From: Ovis canadensis
Lineage: Eukaryota; Chordata; Mammalia; Artiodactyla; Bovidae
Length of the DNA: 64,000 nt
Reading direction: 5' to 3'
Assembly (NCBI RefSeq): GCF_042477335.2
Contig: NC_091245.1
Span: 114,424,501 to 114,488,500 of the forward strand
Within the stretch, counting starts at the first letter, position 1; each line of letters begins with the position of its first letter. The notes below the pieces were generated by a model. That model had not been told where the DNA came from. It saw only the letters and a program-made list of their open reading frames with translations, and ran no database searches. Shown piece after piece: positions 38,441 through 51,280 of the stretch. The translations under genes were made by a program, and so were the position numbers.

Positions 38441-40171
38441 GGAGGAAGGAACCTGAGAAGTATTATAGGAAGTGAAAGTGAGCGTTTCCAGGAGACACTA
38501 CATCTCTCATTGCAAAGGAGGGGTAAGACTGCACTCTGTATTCGCCAGGGAGGTATCCTGGAACGGGGTAAAGACTTAAACTCTTCACCCACCTTAAGAC
38601 TGTTTAAAAAAAAAAAAAAGCTGAGTTGTATATTTTAAAGAGAATGAAGAGAATTCCCTTGGAGAGAGCTCTTCCGAGGTCTGCCCTTCCTCCTAGAGCA
38701 GGGAGTGCCTGCATTTCCCCTTAAGGCTAAGGGAAGAGAGCTTGAAATGGACCAGCTGGGACACTTAATCTATGTTCCTTGTAGTTTGGACCAGTGACTA
38801 ATTCCCACCTGGGAGACCTAGAGAGGAAAGATGGGCTAGCTAGCTACTACTTTTCAGTAGAGCAAAGATTACTTATTTGGAGGCCAACCTGCACTCCAAG
38901 GCTTAGTCAGAATAAATAACAAGTGAAAATTTTCTATGGATCAGGTGTAGCTATACATGGGGTCATCTTAAGTTTGATCTAGGTGGCCATTTTAGAGGGA
39001 CAGAGGTTTCAGCAGTATGCCACTGGAAGGATCACTAGCATCCTAGGGGCTGGGGAAAGGGTGGACGACCAGCCAGAATAAAGATGCTTCAAGTCCTTAT
39101 GAAGAGAAGATGACAAGACGTCCCTATCAAAGGAGGAGGAGGCTCTTCAAAGGACCCACAAAAGTGCCTGAGAGAGAGGATTTTAAATGCCTCCCAAGAG
39201 AGCTGGACCACCATGTCTTTACCAGCCAGGTCATAACTTCCCTGCCCTGTTTGTTGCCCTCTCTCTCTCCTGTTCAACTCTGGACCAGTTAGCCACCTGG
39301 GGGAGTTGATGACCCCCTCCCCAAGAGCAGGATTCTGGTCTCCAACAGACTGAAGCAGCTACCTGAAGTGGAGTCCAACATGTTGATTAAAACTGAACCT
39401 GTGTTTGTTTAAGGTGACCATAGGACTTTTTATTACCCAAGTGTTCCCAGAGAACAAAGGACCTGCCCAGGTTTTCATATGGGAGCAAGAAAAGACAACG
39501 CTCACTCCGCTCACCCCCTGCAAATACAGGATTGTTCGTCCCCCAAATGCAGGGGCATTGGTAGGAAAAATAAAGGTGCTTGATGATTACAGCCCTGAAG
39601 CACCCTGTTCAACTTGACAGTTACAAGGACATTATCAAAGTAAGATTCATCTGTCAGTGTGGGCTTGATAGATCTGTGGGAGAGAGGCCAATAGAGCTGG
39701 TATGGGGCATTTGCAATACGCTACCTTGGGGTGGTGAGGCTGGAGGAGGCAGAGGAAGTACTAGGGAAAATACGGAAAATACTAAGCACCAAGTTCACAG
39801 CATCAGCATGCAGTTTTCTTGCCAAAAAAAGTTGAACCCGAACCTAATCAAGCCTTCAGAGCTAACGTCCATTTAAAGGAAAAAGAAGGGAGAGAAGAAT
39901 AAATTAAATGATACCTGAAGGAAGCAATCAGATAAGGCCAGAAAGTGATGTTCTGCAAAAACCCAACATGATTTTTCTCAGCAAATCAGGCATGAAAGAA
40001 AGGACAGAACAGGAAGAAACTATTCTAGGCTAAAAAATCTAACTGGAGCTCAGTTAATAGTAACATAGCGATATTGGTTTTCTATGATTACATAAGATAT
40101 TAATATTAGGGAAACTGAGTGAAGAGTATTTGGTAACTCTCTGTACTAACTTTGCAACTTTTTCGTAACTC
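38441..40171. other. Unrecognised intergenic sequence
   Basis: About 1.7 kb without a recognised family. It contains an A-run at 38606-38618 and a few short frames (39110-39292, 39405-39617, 39580-39876 on plus) with no domain. Part could be a decayed retrocopy or old LTR interior, but I cannot support either. Confidence 0.4.
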
Positions 40172-43100
40172 TTCAGTTCAGTTCAGTAGCTCAGTCATGT
40201 CCGACTCTTTGCGACCCCATGAATCGCAGCACACCAGGCCTCCCTGTCCACCACTCAAACTCACCTCCATCGAGTCGGTGATGCCATCCAGCCATCTCAT
40301 TCTCTGTCATTCCCTTTTCCTCCTGCCCTCCATCCCTCCCAGCATTAGGGTCTTTTCCAATGAGTCAACTCTTCGCATGAGGTGGCCAAAGTACTGACGA
40401 GCTTCAGCTTTAGCATCATTCCCTCCAAAGAACATCCAGGGCTGATCTCCTTCAGAATGGACAGGATGGATCTCTTTGCAGTCCAAGGGACTCTCAAGAG
40501 TCTTCTCCAACACCACAGTTCAAAAGCATCAATTCTTTGGCACTCAGCTTTCTTCACAGTCCAACTCTCACATCCATACATGACTACTGGAAAAACCATA
40601 GCCTTGACTAGACGGACCTTTGTTGGCAAAGTAATGTCTCTGCTTTTGAATATACTATCTAGGTTGGTCATAACTTTCCTTCCAAGAAGTAAGCGTCTTT
40701 TACTTTCATGGCTGCAGTCATCATCTGCAGTGATTTTGGAGCCCCAAAAAATAAAGTCTGACACTGTTTCCACTGTTTCCCCATCTATTTCCCATGAAGA
40801 GATGGGACCAGATACCATGATCTTAGTTTTCTGAATGTTGAGCTTTAAGCCAACTTTTTCACTCTCCTCTTTCACTTTCATCAAGAGGCTTTTTAGTTCC
40901 TCTTCACTTTCTGCCATAACGGTGGTGTCATCTGCATATCTGAGGTTATTGATATTTCTCCCAGCAATCTTGATTCCAGCTTGTGCTTCTTCCAGACCAG
41001 CGTTTCTCATGATGTACTCTGCATATAAGTTAAATAAGCAGGGTGACAATATACAGCTTTGACGTACTCCTTTTCCTATTTGGAACCAGTCTGTTGTTCC
41101 ATGTCCAGTTCTAACTGTTGCTTCCTCACCTGCATACAGATTTCTCAAGAGGCAGGTCAGGTGGTCTGGTATTCCCATCTCTTTCAGAATTTCCCACAGT
41201 TTACTGTGATCCACACAGTCAAAGGCTTTGGCATAGTCAATAAAGCAGAAATAGATGTTTTTCTGGAACTCTCTTGCTATTTCAATGATCCAGCAGATGT
41301 TGGCAATTTGATCTCTGGTTCCTCTGCCTTTTCTAAAACCACTTTGAACATCTGGAAGTTCACGGTTCACCTATTGCTGAAGCCTGGCTTGGAGAATTTT
41401 GAGCATTACTTTACTAGCATGTGAGATGAGTGCCAAGCCATTGTGCGGTAGTTTGAGCATTCTTTGGCATTGCCTTTCTTTGGGATTGGAATGAAAACTG
41501 ACCTTCTCCAGTCCTGTGGCCACTGCTGAGTTTTCCATATTTGCTGGCATATTGAGTGCAGCACTTTCACAGCATCATCTTTTAGGATTTGAAATAGCTT
41601 TACTGGAACTCCATCACCTCCACTAGCTTTGTTCATAGTGATGCTTCCTAAGGCCCACTTGACTTCACATTCTAGGATGTCTGGCTCTAGGTGAGTGATC
41701 ACACCGTCGTGATTATCTGGGTTGTGAAGATCATTTTTGTACAGTTCTTCTGTGTATTCTTGCCACCTCTTCTTAATATCTTCTGCTTCTGTTAGGTCCA
41801 TACCATTTCTGTCCTTTATCGAGCTCATCTTTGCATGAAATGTTCCCTTGGTATCTCTAATTTTCTTGAAGAGATCTCTAGTCTTTCCCATTTTATTGTT
41901 TTCCTCTATTTCTTTGCCTATCACTGAGGAAAGCTTTCTTATCTCTCCTTGCTATTCTTTGGAACTCTGCATTGAAATGGGTATATCTTTCCTTTTCTAC
42001 TTTGCTTTTCACTTCCCTTCTTTTCACAGCTATTTGTAAGGCCTCCTCAGACAGCCATTTTGCTTTTTTGCATTTCTTTTCCATGGGGATGGTCTTGATC
42101 CCTGTCTCCTGTACAATGTCACGAACCTCCGTCCATAGTTCATCAGGCACTCTATCTATCAGATCTAGTCCCTTAAATCTATTTCTCACTTTCACTGTAT
42201 AATCAGAAGGGATTTGATTTAGGTCATACCTGAATGGTCTAGTGGTTTTCCCCACTTTCTTCAATTTAAGTCTGAATTTGACAATAAGGAGTTATGATCT
42301 GAGCCAGAGTCAGCTCCCAGTCTTCTTTTTGCTGCCTCTATTGAGCTTCTCCATCTTTGGCTGCAAAGAATATAATCAGTCTGATTTTGGTGTTGACCAT
42401 CTGGTGATGTCCATGTGTAGAGTCTTCTCTTGTGTTGTTGGAAGAGGGTGTTTGCTATGACCAGTGCATTCTCTTGGCAGAACTCTCTTATGCCTTTTGC
42501 CCTGCTTCATTTTGTACTCCAAGGCCAAATTTGCCTGTTACTCCAAGTGTTTCTTGATTTCCTACTTTTGTATTCCAGTCCCCTATAATGAAAAGGACAT
42601 TTTTTGGGGGTGTTAGTTCAAAAGGTCTTGTAGGTCTTCATAGAACCATTCAACTTCAGCTTCTTCCGCATTACTGGTCGGGCATAGCCTTGGATTACCG
42701 TGATATTGAATGGTTTGCCTTGGAAACAGAGATCATTCTGTCGTTTTTGAGACTGCATCCAAGTACTGCATTTCAGACTCTTTTGTTGACTCTGATGGCT
42801 ACTCCATTTCTTCTGAGGGATTCCTGTCTGCAGTAGTAGGTGTAATGGTCATCTGAGTTAAATTCACCAATTTCAGTCCATTTTAGTTCGCTGATTCCTA
42901 GAATGTTGATGTTCACTCTTGCCATCTCCTATTTGACCACTTCCAATTTGCCTTGATTCATGGACCTAACATTCCAGGTTCCTATGCAATATTGCTCTTT
43001 ACAGCATTGGACCTTGCTTCTATCACCAGTCACATCCACAACTGGGTGTTATTTTTGCTTTGGTTCCATCCCTTCATTTTTCTCTCCAGTAGCATATTGG

Positions 43101-43540
43101 GCATCTACCAACCTGGGGAGTTCATCTTTCAATGTCCTATCTCTTTGCCTTTTCATACTGTTCATCGGGTTCTCAAGGCAAGAATACTGAAGTGGTTTGC
43201 CATTCCCTTCTCCAGTGGACCACATTCTGTCAGACCTCTCCACCATGACCCATCTGTCTTGGGTGGCCCCACATGGTATGGCTTAGTTTCATTGAGTTAG
43301 ACAAGGCTGTGGTCCATGTGATCATATTGGCTAGTTGTCTGTGATTGTGGTTTCAGTCCATCTGCCCTCTGATGTCCTGTCTCAGAGCCTACCGTCTTGC
43401 TTGGGTTTCTCTTACCTTGGACGTGGGGTGTCTCTTCACGGCTGCTCCAGTGAAGAGCAGCCGCTGCTCCTTACCTTGGATGTGGGGTAGCTCTGTTCCT
43501 GCACCATCGAAACCACCGCTCCTGTGCCACTGAGTGATCT
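40172..43540 (-). mobile_element. BovB LINE, near full length
   Basis: It runs from the reversed tail (TTCAGTTCAGTAGCTCAGTC) to the reversed 5' region (ACCTTGGATGTGGGGTAGC, then CCGCTCCTGTGCCACTGAG). At about 3.37 kb it is close to the full BovB length. Going 5' to 3' on the minus strand there are the 5' region, a broken endonuclease region, the linker (42264-41893 and 41924-41406 in two frames), then a long RT frame (41370-40345). The 5' boundary is approximate, and no target duplication was confirmed. Confidence 0.93.
40345..41370 (-). pseudogene. BovB reverse transcriptase, 341-codon open frame
   Basis: This is the RT part of the BovB ORF2 polyprotein, the enzyme that copies LINE RNA by target-primed reverse transcription and mobilises Bov SINEs in trans. 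The open frame shows the RT palm motifs in order: FIDYAKAFDCVDH (motif A with catalytic Asp), GVRQSCILSPCLFNLYAEYI (motif B), and NNLRYADDTTVMAE (motif C, YADD). The downstream C-terminal stretch [18 protein letters not shown] is also present. The three catalytic Asp are retained. Upstream, the endonuclease and linker are in other frames with stops (a shift lies near 41440, another near 41900), and the final part is altered (VSTLATSCEEL) relative to other BovB copies here, which suggests a frameshift near 40400. It is therefore a fragment of a dead element, despite the long frame. Confidence 0.9.
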
Positions 43541-44402
43541 GATTCAGAGGTCCAAATGTACAAGACATTGTTGACACAACTGGGGAAATTGAATGAGAGT
43601 TGGTTTTACTGATTTTATGAAATCATTGTTAACCTTGTTACATTGAGGTTATGTAGGAAAATGTCCTTCTTTCAAAATATGCCTACTGAAGTAAGTTTGG
43701 GTAAAAGTTTATGATGTTCTTGAAATATTTTAGGCAAATTTTTTTAAGTTGAAGCAAATATAATGAAATATTGATAATTATTATATTCTTGATGTTGGGG
43801 CTATGGGGGTTCATTATACTTTCCTATGTATTTTTCTGGCTGAAAATTGTCAGTCACAATAAAAACACAATAAAGTCACAATAAAAGCTATTGTGTGCTG
43901 TTTTTGCCTTGTGTGCTATTTTTGCCTTGTGCTTTGGGTGTTATTTCATTACATCCCCAAATAGCCAATAAAAGACAGACCCCTTACTGAGGGCTCAGAG
44001 AAGTTCAGTGTTTTTTCCAAGATCACACAGCCAGAACAAAGCAGAGCAGATATTTGTCCACAAACATCCATTGTCTCCCAAAAGTGCCTCAGGTGGAAGG
44101 AAAATATCTTGGAGGGGCGGCAAAATTAAGAAAGGAGCCTTAAACTTATATCCCAGAGACCAGGAGACCATCAGGTAAGTCAAGAGGAGAAGCTGGCTCA
44201 AGACATTTAAATGAGGACTTTGGCTAGTGTTTTCCACTTGCTTTTACTTGCACTGCCTTGTTCTAATCTTCCATGAGTCTATCCTCCTTACAGGCTGTGT
44301 GTCCTCCTTTTCTGAGGTCATGTGAATGCCAAGTTGGGGAATCGGAACTGAGACCGAGGTCTTGGATAGTCTCCTGCAGCAGACATCCCTATTCCCTTGG
44401 TG
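43541..44402. other. Intergenic sequence with probable MIR
   Basis: AT-rich DNA. A tandem of TTGTGTGCTGTTTTTGCC-like units lies at about 43890-43932. About 43940-44080 (GAGAAGTTCAGTGTTTTTTCCAAGATCACACAGCC) resembles a MIR. No exon is seen. Confidence 0.5.
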
Positions 44403-44619
44403 ATTTGTTGTTATTGTTTAGTCTCTAAGTTGTATCCGAGTCTTTGTGATCCCAAGGACTGTAGCCTGCCAGGCTCTTCCATCCATGGGATTTCCCAGGC
44501 CAGGTTCCTGGAAAGGGTTGCCATCTCCTTCTCCAGGGAACCTTCCCACCCCAGGGATCAAACTCATGTCTCCTGCTTTGAAAGGCGGATTATTTACCAC
44601 TTACCCACCAGGAAGCCCT
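44403..44619 (-). mobile_element. Bov-tA SINE
   Basis: Reversed Bov-A unit (GTTGTATCCGAGTCTTTGTG) and tRNA-like head ending ACTTACCCACCAGGAAGCCC. More diverged than most copies in the window. Confidence 0.88.
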
Positions 44620-45127
44620 CCCTTGGTGATAGCACGAAACAGGGCTGCATGCCATCACCCGGTTGTGTCCAGGCGTGTGAGTGCATCACGTGGCCACAGA
44701 ATACACATGCTCGTTGCCCGGGGGCTGCGTTGGCTGTGGGGGCCTCAGCAGCCGCACCCAGAGCCTGGAGGCTCACTGCTCTGGGCTGATGCTGCTGAGC
44801 GGGGCTGCTGCAGGGTGTTGGCTGGTCCCGGCCCTGCTGTCAGCCTCTAGAGGTCTGCGTGCTCAGTCCTGCCATCTTCTGCTTATGTCCAAATGTCCCC
44901 ATATCGCAGAGGCTTTCTCTGACCTGCCTACACAAGAAGCCACTCCCTTTCTTCCTCCTGTGTTTCTCTATATTCTTTCCCTGCTCTATTTTTATTGCCA
45001 CCCATCATAACACGCATCAATGCATTCCTTTTCTCTCCTCCGCTTCAGAATATAAGATTCCTGAGCTCAGGGACTTTGTCTTGGTCACTCAGGTTCCCCA
45101 GTGGGGGCTCCGTGAATATTTGTTGAA
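44620..45127 (+). other. Intergenic sequence ending in L2 tail
   Basis: 44620-44990 is GC-rich and not recognised. About 44995-45127 resembles an L2 3' end (AAGATTCCTGAGCTCAGGGAC, then GTGAATATTTGTTGAA). Its last bases continue beyond the BOVA2 insertion at 45380 (TTGTTGAATGGATACAT). Confidence 0.6.
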
Positions 45128-45379
45128 CGCTGCTAAGTCGCTTCAGTCGTGTCTGACTCTGTGCGACCCCATAGACGGCAGCCCACTAGGCTCCCCCGTC
45201 CCTGGGATTCTCCAGGAAAGAACACTGGAGTGGGTTGCCATTTCCTTCTCCGATGCATGAAAGTGAAAAGTGAAAGGGAAGTCGCTCAGTTGTGTCCGAC
45301 TTGTAGCGATCCCATGCTCCTCCACCCATGGGATATTCCAGGCAAGAGTATTAGAGTGGGGTGCCATCGCCTTCTTCTC
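45128..45379 (-). mobile_element. BOVA2 SINE inserted in L2 tail
   Basis: Reversed dimer from CTGCTAAGTCGCTTCAGTC to GTGCCATCGCCTTCTTC. An 8-bp target duplication TTGTTGAA flanks it at 45120-45127 and 45380-45387. The second unit is shortened by about 20 bases (TAGCGATCCCATGCTCC). Confidence 0.9.
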
Positions 45380-45545
45380 TTGTTGAATGGATACATGTAA
45401 AATGCAAAAATAATGTATAAATTGTTAGTCAAATTTTTCTCCACTTTTGAAAATGATACTGTTGGAAAATACTTTAATAGGAAAACAAAAGTAAATCTAT
45501 TTTCCTATTAGTATCAAGCAATTAAAATACCCAGGTTAATAATTC

Positions 45546-46142
45546 AAAAAAACACACATGTATCCACATGTTCATTGCAGCTTCATTTATAATAGCCACA
45601 ACATGGAATCGACCTAGATGTCCACTGATAGATGAATGGATAAAGAAGTTGTGGTACATATATACAATGGAATATTACTAAGCCATAAAAAGGGATGAAT
45701 GTGAGTCAGTTGAACTGAAGTGGATCAACTTAGTGCCTATTATACAGAGAGAAGTAAGTCAGAAAAAGAAAAACAAATATCATATATTAATGCATATATA
45801 TGGAATCTAGAAAAATTGCACTGATGAACCTATTTGCAGGGCAGGACTAGAGATGCAGACAGAGAGAACAGACTTGTGGAAACAGTGAGGGTAGGGAGCA
45901 GAGGGGGTGGGGCAAATTGAGACATATGTTACCATATGCGAAATAGATAGCTAGTGGAAAGCTGCTGTCAACCTTGTGCTCTGTGACAACCTAGAGGGGT
46001 GGGGGGAGGATGGGCTGGGTGAAAGGGAGGTCCAAGAGGGTGGGGACATACGTATACCTACAGCGGATTCACGCTGTTGAACAGTAGAAACCAGCTGGAC
46101 GTTGTAAAGCAATTATCCTCCAATTAAAAATAAATTTTAAAA
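45546..46142 (+). mobile_element. L1 3' end fragment
   Basis: Begins in the end of ORF2 (ACACATGTATCCACATGTTC, then GATGTCCACTGATAGATG) and runs through the ruminant L1 3'UTR to CAATTAAAAATAAATTT. It is 5' truncated. Confidence 0.88.
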
Positions 46143-47280
46143 AAATGCTCCAGGTTAGGTGAGGGGTTATGAAGCTCAGAGAAGACTTGGCGAATCTGGG
46201 AGCTGGAAGATCCCCCTTCATTTCGCAGATGAGGGAAAGGCCAGGAGGGTTGGTACCTACCTGGCTATTTGTCTGCCTCTTCAACTTTCTGAAAAACTCA
46301 TTCTCTAATTCTTCATGTTTCTGAAACTCAGTCCCATGATGAGAAAGCTGCTTGGAGAAGACCTGGATGTGCTCAGGGGAACTGTTTCCAACCACCCAGC
46401 TTCAGGCCTGAGGTCCCCCCTTCCACTGCTTCCTCCTTCCAGCGTGTGGGAGGTACCTGGGGAGCAGATCCTCACCTGGCCTGAGTGGGGCAAGTAGATC
46501 GCCCAGACAGGCTGCAGCTGGCATCCCTGGGGCTGTTTCTCATGGCCCCTGGCACTCCCAGCAGGGGGAGCTCCCTGATGACTGACAGAGGGGTGGGAGG
46601 AGCTCAGAGGAGCCAGGGCAGGAAAACTGATGCTCGGGTAAGGAGCCACATGAGTGTCCGCGTGGGAGCCTGATCCCAGAGTCACCGAGGAGGTGGGCAG
46701 CTGCCTTCTTACCTGCTGACCAGCCCTGTCCAGGGCCCGAGGATCCAGGCCGTGGACGCTTACTCCTTTGGCATAGGTGATACAGCTGCCTGGCCCTTGC
46801 TCTGCCGCTCCTGCCTCTCGGCTCCTCAGCCCAGGTTCTGGCTTTTCAGGGCACACGGCTCATGTCCTAGGACCCCTACACCTGCACCTTTGAGCCAGGC
46901 CTCCCAGAACAAATTATTTTCCATAGCAGCTGGGGCCCTTCCTGGTCCCTGCCCACATCCTACTGATCCCCATTGCTTGTTCCTAAGGCTTACCCCTGAA
47001 GGCCAGTCTGCCCTGGAAACTCGAAGTCTGAGACCTTCCTTTCTCGACATGGCAGGGCAGCCCAACCCTCAGGAGGTTGATGCAGAGACCTGAGGAGTGG
47101 GCAGATTGGGAGGTCCTGGCATCATCTGAACAGAGCAAATTGCCTAGGCTGTGGTTCAGGCACAGAGAGGAAGGGGGCACACAACCAGCACGGGCCTCTG
47201 GGCTACCCAGCAGTGAGGTCCCAGGAGGGCTGAGTGTGCCCTAGGTGACAAGCCCTCGTCTGGGAGTCTGCTGTACATGT
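46143..47280. other. Unrecognised intergenic sequence
   Basis: GC-richer DNA with chance frames on both strands (for example 46305-46856 minus, 183 codons). No domain, conserved motif or splice pattern is seen. Confidence 0.45.
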
Positions 47281-47491
47281 GTGCACGCTCAGTCGTGTCT
47301 GATTCTTGCGACCCCATGGACTGTAGCCCTCCAGGCTCCTCTGTCCATGGGATTTTCCAGGCAGGAGTACTGGAGTGGGTTGCCATTTCCTCCTCCAGGT
47401 CATCTTCCTGACCCAGGGATCAAACCTGCGTCTCCTACATCTCCTGCGTTGGCAGGCAGATTCTTTACCACTGAGCCACCCGGGAAGTCTG
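47281..47491 (-). mobile_element. Bov-tA SINE
   Basis: Reversed Bov-A unit (GCTCAGTCGTGTCTGATTC) and tRNA-like head ending TTACCACTGAGCCACCCGG. Confidence 0.92.
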
Positions 47492-49090
47492 GCAACTGTA
47501 AATGTATCACTTTACATAGATGGATGGGTGTGTGTGCGGGGTGGTGGATGGCTGGCTGGATAGACAGATGGCTGGATAGACAGATGAACATTTCCATAAG
47601 ATGTGAGCTCCCCACCAGCGACTCTCCTGGTGGCTTACCCCATTCCCTCAGAGCAGCCCGACCTGGGGCTCATGCTGACTCTGCTACGGTTTCCAACCGG
47701 GGCCTGACAGAAGGGCCAGAGTCTAGGGAGGCAATGCTTCTCTCTCGTGGACAACTCTACCCCCATTATCGGCCATCAAAGTCTTTTTGAACCCCGGACA
47801 TACCAGCTTGTAAGCCCTGCTGCTGCCTCCAAGCCTGATAGGCACTAGCATCTGTTCCGGAGAATTTGACCGAAACAGCCGCAAGACAAAGTGAAGCCAT
47901 TTGGATTTTCCTTATTTAGAATGGTCTAAGTGGAGGAAGCTGCTAGTGGGGTGGGGGTGGAAGCCACCCACTGTGCCGAGAGGTATAGGCCGCAGGGGAT
48001 GACTGCGGGTGGGGAAGGGGAGGTGTCTGTGCACGAGGACTCAGCAGGCAGCGCTGCTTCCTCTATGGGGGTGGAGCTAGAGATGGTGCAGCGTGGGGAC
48101 AGTGTGGTGACCTGACTGTTCCCACATCACTCTTGGGTTCTGCCTACCACCCACAACCTCAGGAGAAAGATGTCCCTCCACGGCCAGGACTAAGAGAGTC
48201 ACAGCCAGGCCCCCCAGGCTCCTTGGAAAGGGAAACACTCGAGCACTCTGTCTCTGTAACTGCCTGGGGTGCTGGTCCCAAGGCCTGTGGCTCCCACCCC
48301 TTTGATGGTGTCTGGGAATGGCTACCCGGCACAGTCTGGGGTGGGTGGCTGGGGCTGGCGGGGATGGCATAGAGGGCTTTGGAGGACCAGGCCGCGCTGA
48401 CACTGAAGCCGACCTGCTCCGTGATCACCTCGGCCAGCATCCGCTTGTCAGTGGGCTTGTCTCTGCCCAGGCTTCCGTCCCCTGATTTGTGTCATGTGGA
48501 GGAAGGGCTTGCTTGTGGGCAGCAGGCTCTTAGACACATGCACGGGGAGGGATGGCAGGTCCACCCAGGCCCCTCAGGGGCCTTGTTTCAGAAGAAGGCC
48601 CTTCCCCTACTGGGGAAGCTGGGAAGGAAGGCTGGCTCAATGTGAATGTTCAGGATCGGCAGAGGAGAGGACTGCGGGGAAGGGGGAAATTGATTGTTTG
48701 TAAGCTTCTTAAGAAGTACAGGGTGAAGGTCACACTCAGCTTTATATTTTCAGTGGTGCCAACCACCAGACTACATGGAGGAAGACAAAGGAATGAACAG
48801 GTTCCTACTTCTTGGGTAATGACTAGAAAAAAAGCCGAACAGATCAAGGAAGCTGGTGTGACGGTGGAAGAGCCGGGGAGGGGTCAATGCCACAGAGCAA
48901 GTGCTGCAGGGGTCAGCGCATTCCAAATTCCACGCCCAGCCCCCCAGCGGAGCCCTGCAGTTAGGAGGGAGAGGAGCTGCCTGGGAGCAGCTCAGCATGA
49001 GGATGGTTCTGTGAAACAATAGACTCATCTCCTTCTGGGGGAGGCGTATAATCCTGTCAGACATAGCCGTACTAAACGATAACGCATTTG
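47492..49090. other. Intergenic sequence before the OLFML2B 3' end
   Basis: Contains a short tandem of GGATAGACAGAT units near 47558-47586. The rest is unique-looking and GC-rich. A + strand frame of 156 codons at 48552-49022 has no domain, and I do not call it a gene. Confidence 0.45.
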
Positions 49091-49110
49091 GGGTGATTTT
49101 TAATTTCTTC

Positions 49111-49116
49111 TTTATT
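49111..49116 (-). terminator. OLFML2B: OLFML2B polyadenylation signal
   Basis: TTTATT on the plus strand is AATAAA on the minus strand, 465 bases after the stop codon. Cleavage is expected near 49090-49100. An ATTAAA lies at about 49100-49105 as a possible alternative. Confidence 0.65.
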
Positions 49117-49491
49117 TTTTAAAAAAGCATTTTTTATGTTTTTTTTTTTTTCCTTCAAAAACTTCTCCAATACATAAAAAAAATTTCCCGCCCCTTAGCA
49201 CTTCTTTCTTGCCTCCTTCTCTCCTGCTCCTGGTGCCATCTGCCTACAAGACCCTGATGACGAAACCTTCTCAGATGGAGATCAGGAAGCTGGAGGGGGT
49301 TGAGGGTTTGAAGGAAGGTGGTTACTGGTCAAAAGGAGAAGTTGATTTGCACAAAAATATAAACCATGGAGGGTGAGACCAGCACATACACGAATGGATT
49401 GATCTACAATCCACATAGAAAAAAATAGACCCCAATTGTCATTTTACATTTGCAATATTATACAAAATAATATATATTTTTTAAACAACAC

Positions 49492-49535
49492 ATGCACACA
49501 CACATACACACACATACACACACAAACACACACAA
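49492..49535. repeat. CA-rich imperfect microsatellite
   Basis: CACACA blocks broken by TA and AA steps, inside the OLFML2B 3'UTR about 45-90 bases after the stop. Confidence 0.9.
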
Positions 49536-49580
49536 GGTGCCAGTAGCCCCTCTGCACTTCTGCTTGTGGGGACAGGGGTG

Positions 49581-50982
<1,402 letters not shown>

Positions 50983-51060
50983 CTACAGTCCTGGGTAACC
51001 AACCTACCACCAGATGTTTGCTCAGCATCCTCCCTTGCTGTTCCTCTCATCTATCCGAGA

Positions 51061-51280
51061 TGTGCTCAGCCACTCAATTGTGTCCGACTCTTTGGGATCC
51101 CGTGGGCTGTAGCCCACCAGGCTCCTCTGTCCATGGGATTCTTCAGGCAAGGATACTGGAGTCGGGTGCCATCTCTGACACCAAGAGATTTTCCCGACCC
51201 AGGGATCGAACCTGCATCTCATCTGTCTCCTGCATTGGCAGCCAGGCTCTTTGCCACTAGCACCACCAGGGAAGCTCCCT
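51061..51280 (-). mobile_element. Bov-tA SINE
   Basis: Reversed Bov-A unit (CTCAGCCACTCAATTGTGTCC) and tRNA-like head ending TTGCCACTAGCACCACCAGG. Confidence 0.92.

Larger units (their letters stand above)
49091..49580 (-). other. OLFML2B: OLFML2B 3' untranslated region
   Basis: About 490 bases downstream of the stop on the minus strand. It includes a CA-rich stretch (49492-49535), an AT-rich stretch around 49440-49485 and T/A homopolymer runs near 49130-49190, and ends just past the polyadenylation signal at 49111-49116. Confidence 0.75.

Noticed and set aside
40172..43540. Intact, mobile BovB
   Set aside because: The RT frame is open, but the endonuclease and linker are in other frames with stops, so an autonomous element cannot be supported.
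46305..46856. 183-codon minus-strand frame
   Set aside because: No recognisable domain. GC-rich DNA with equally open frames on the other strand.
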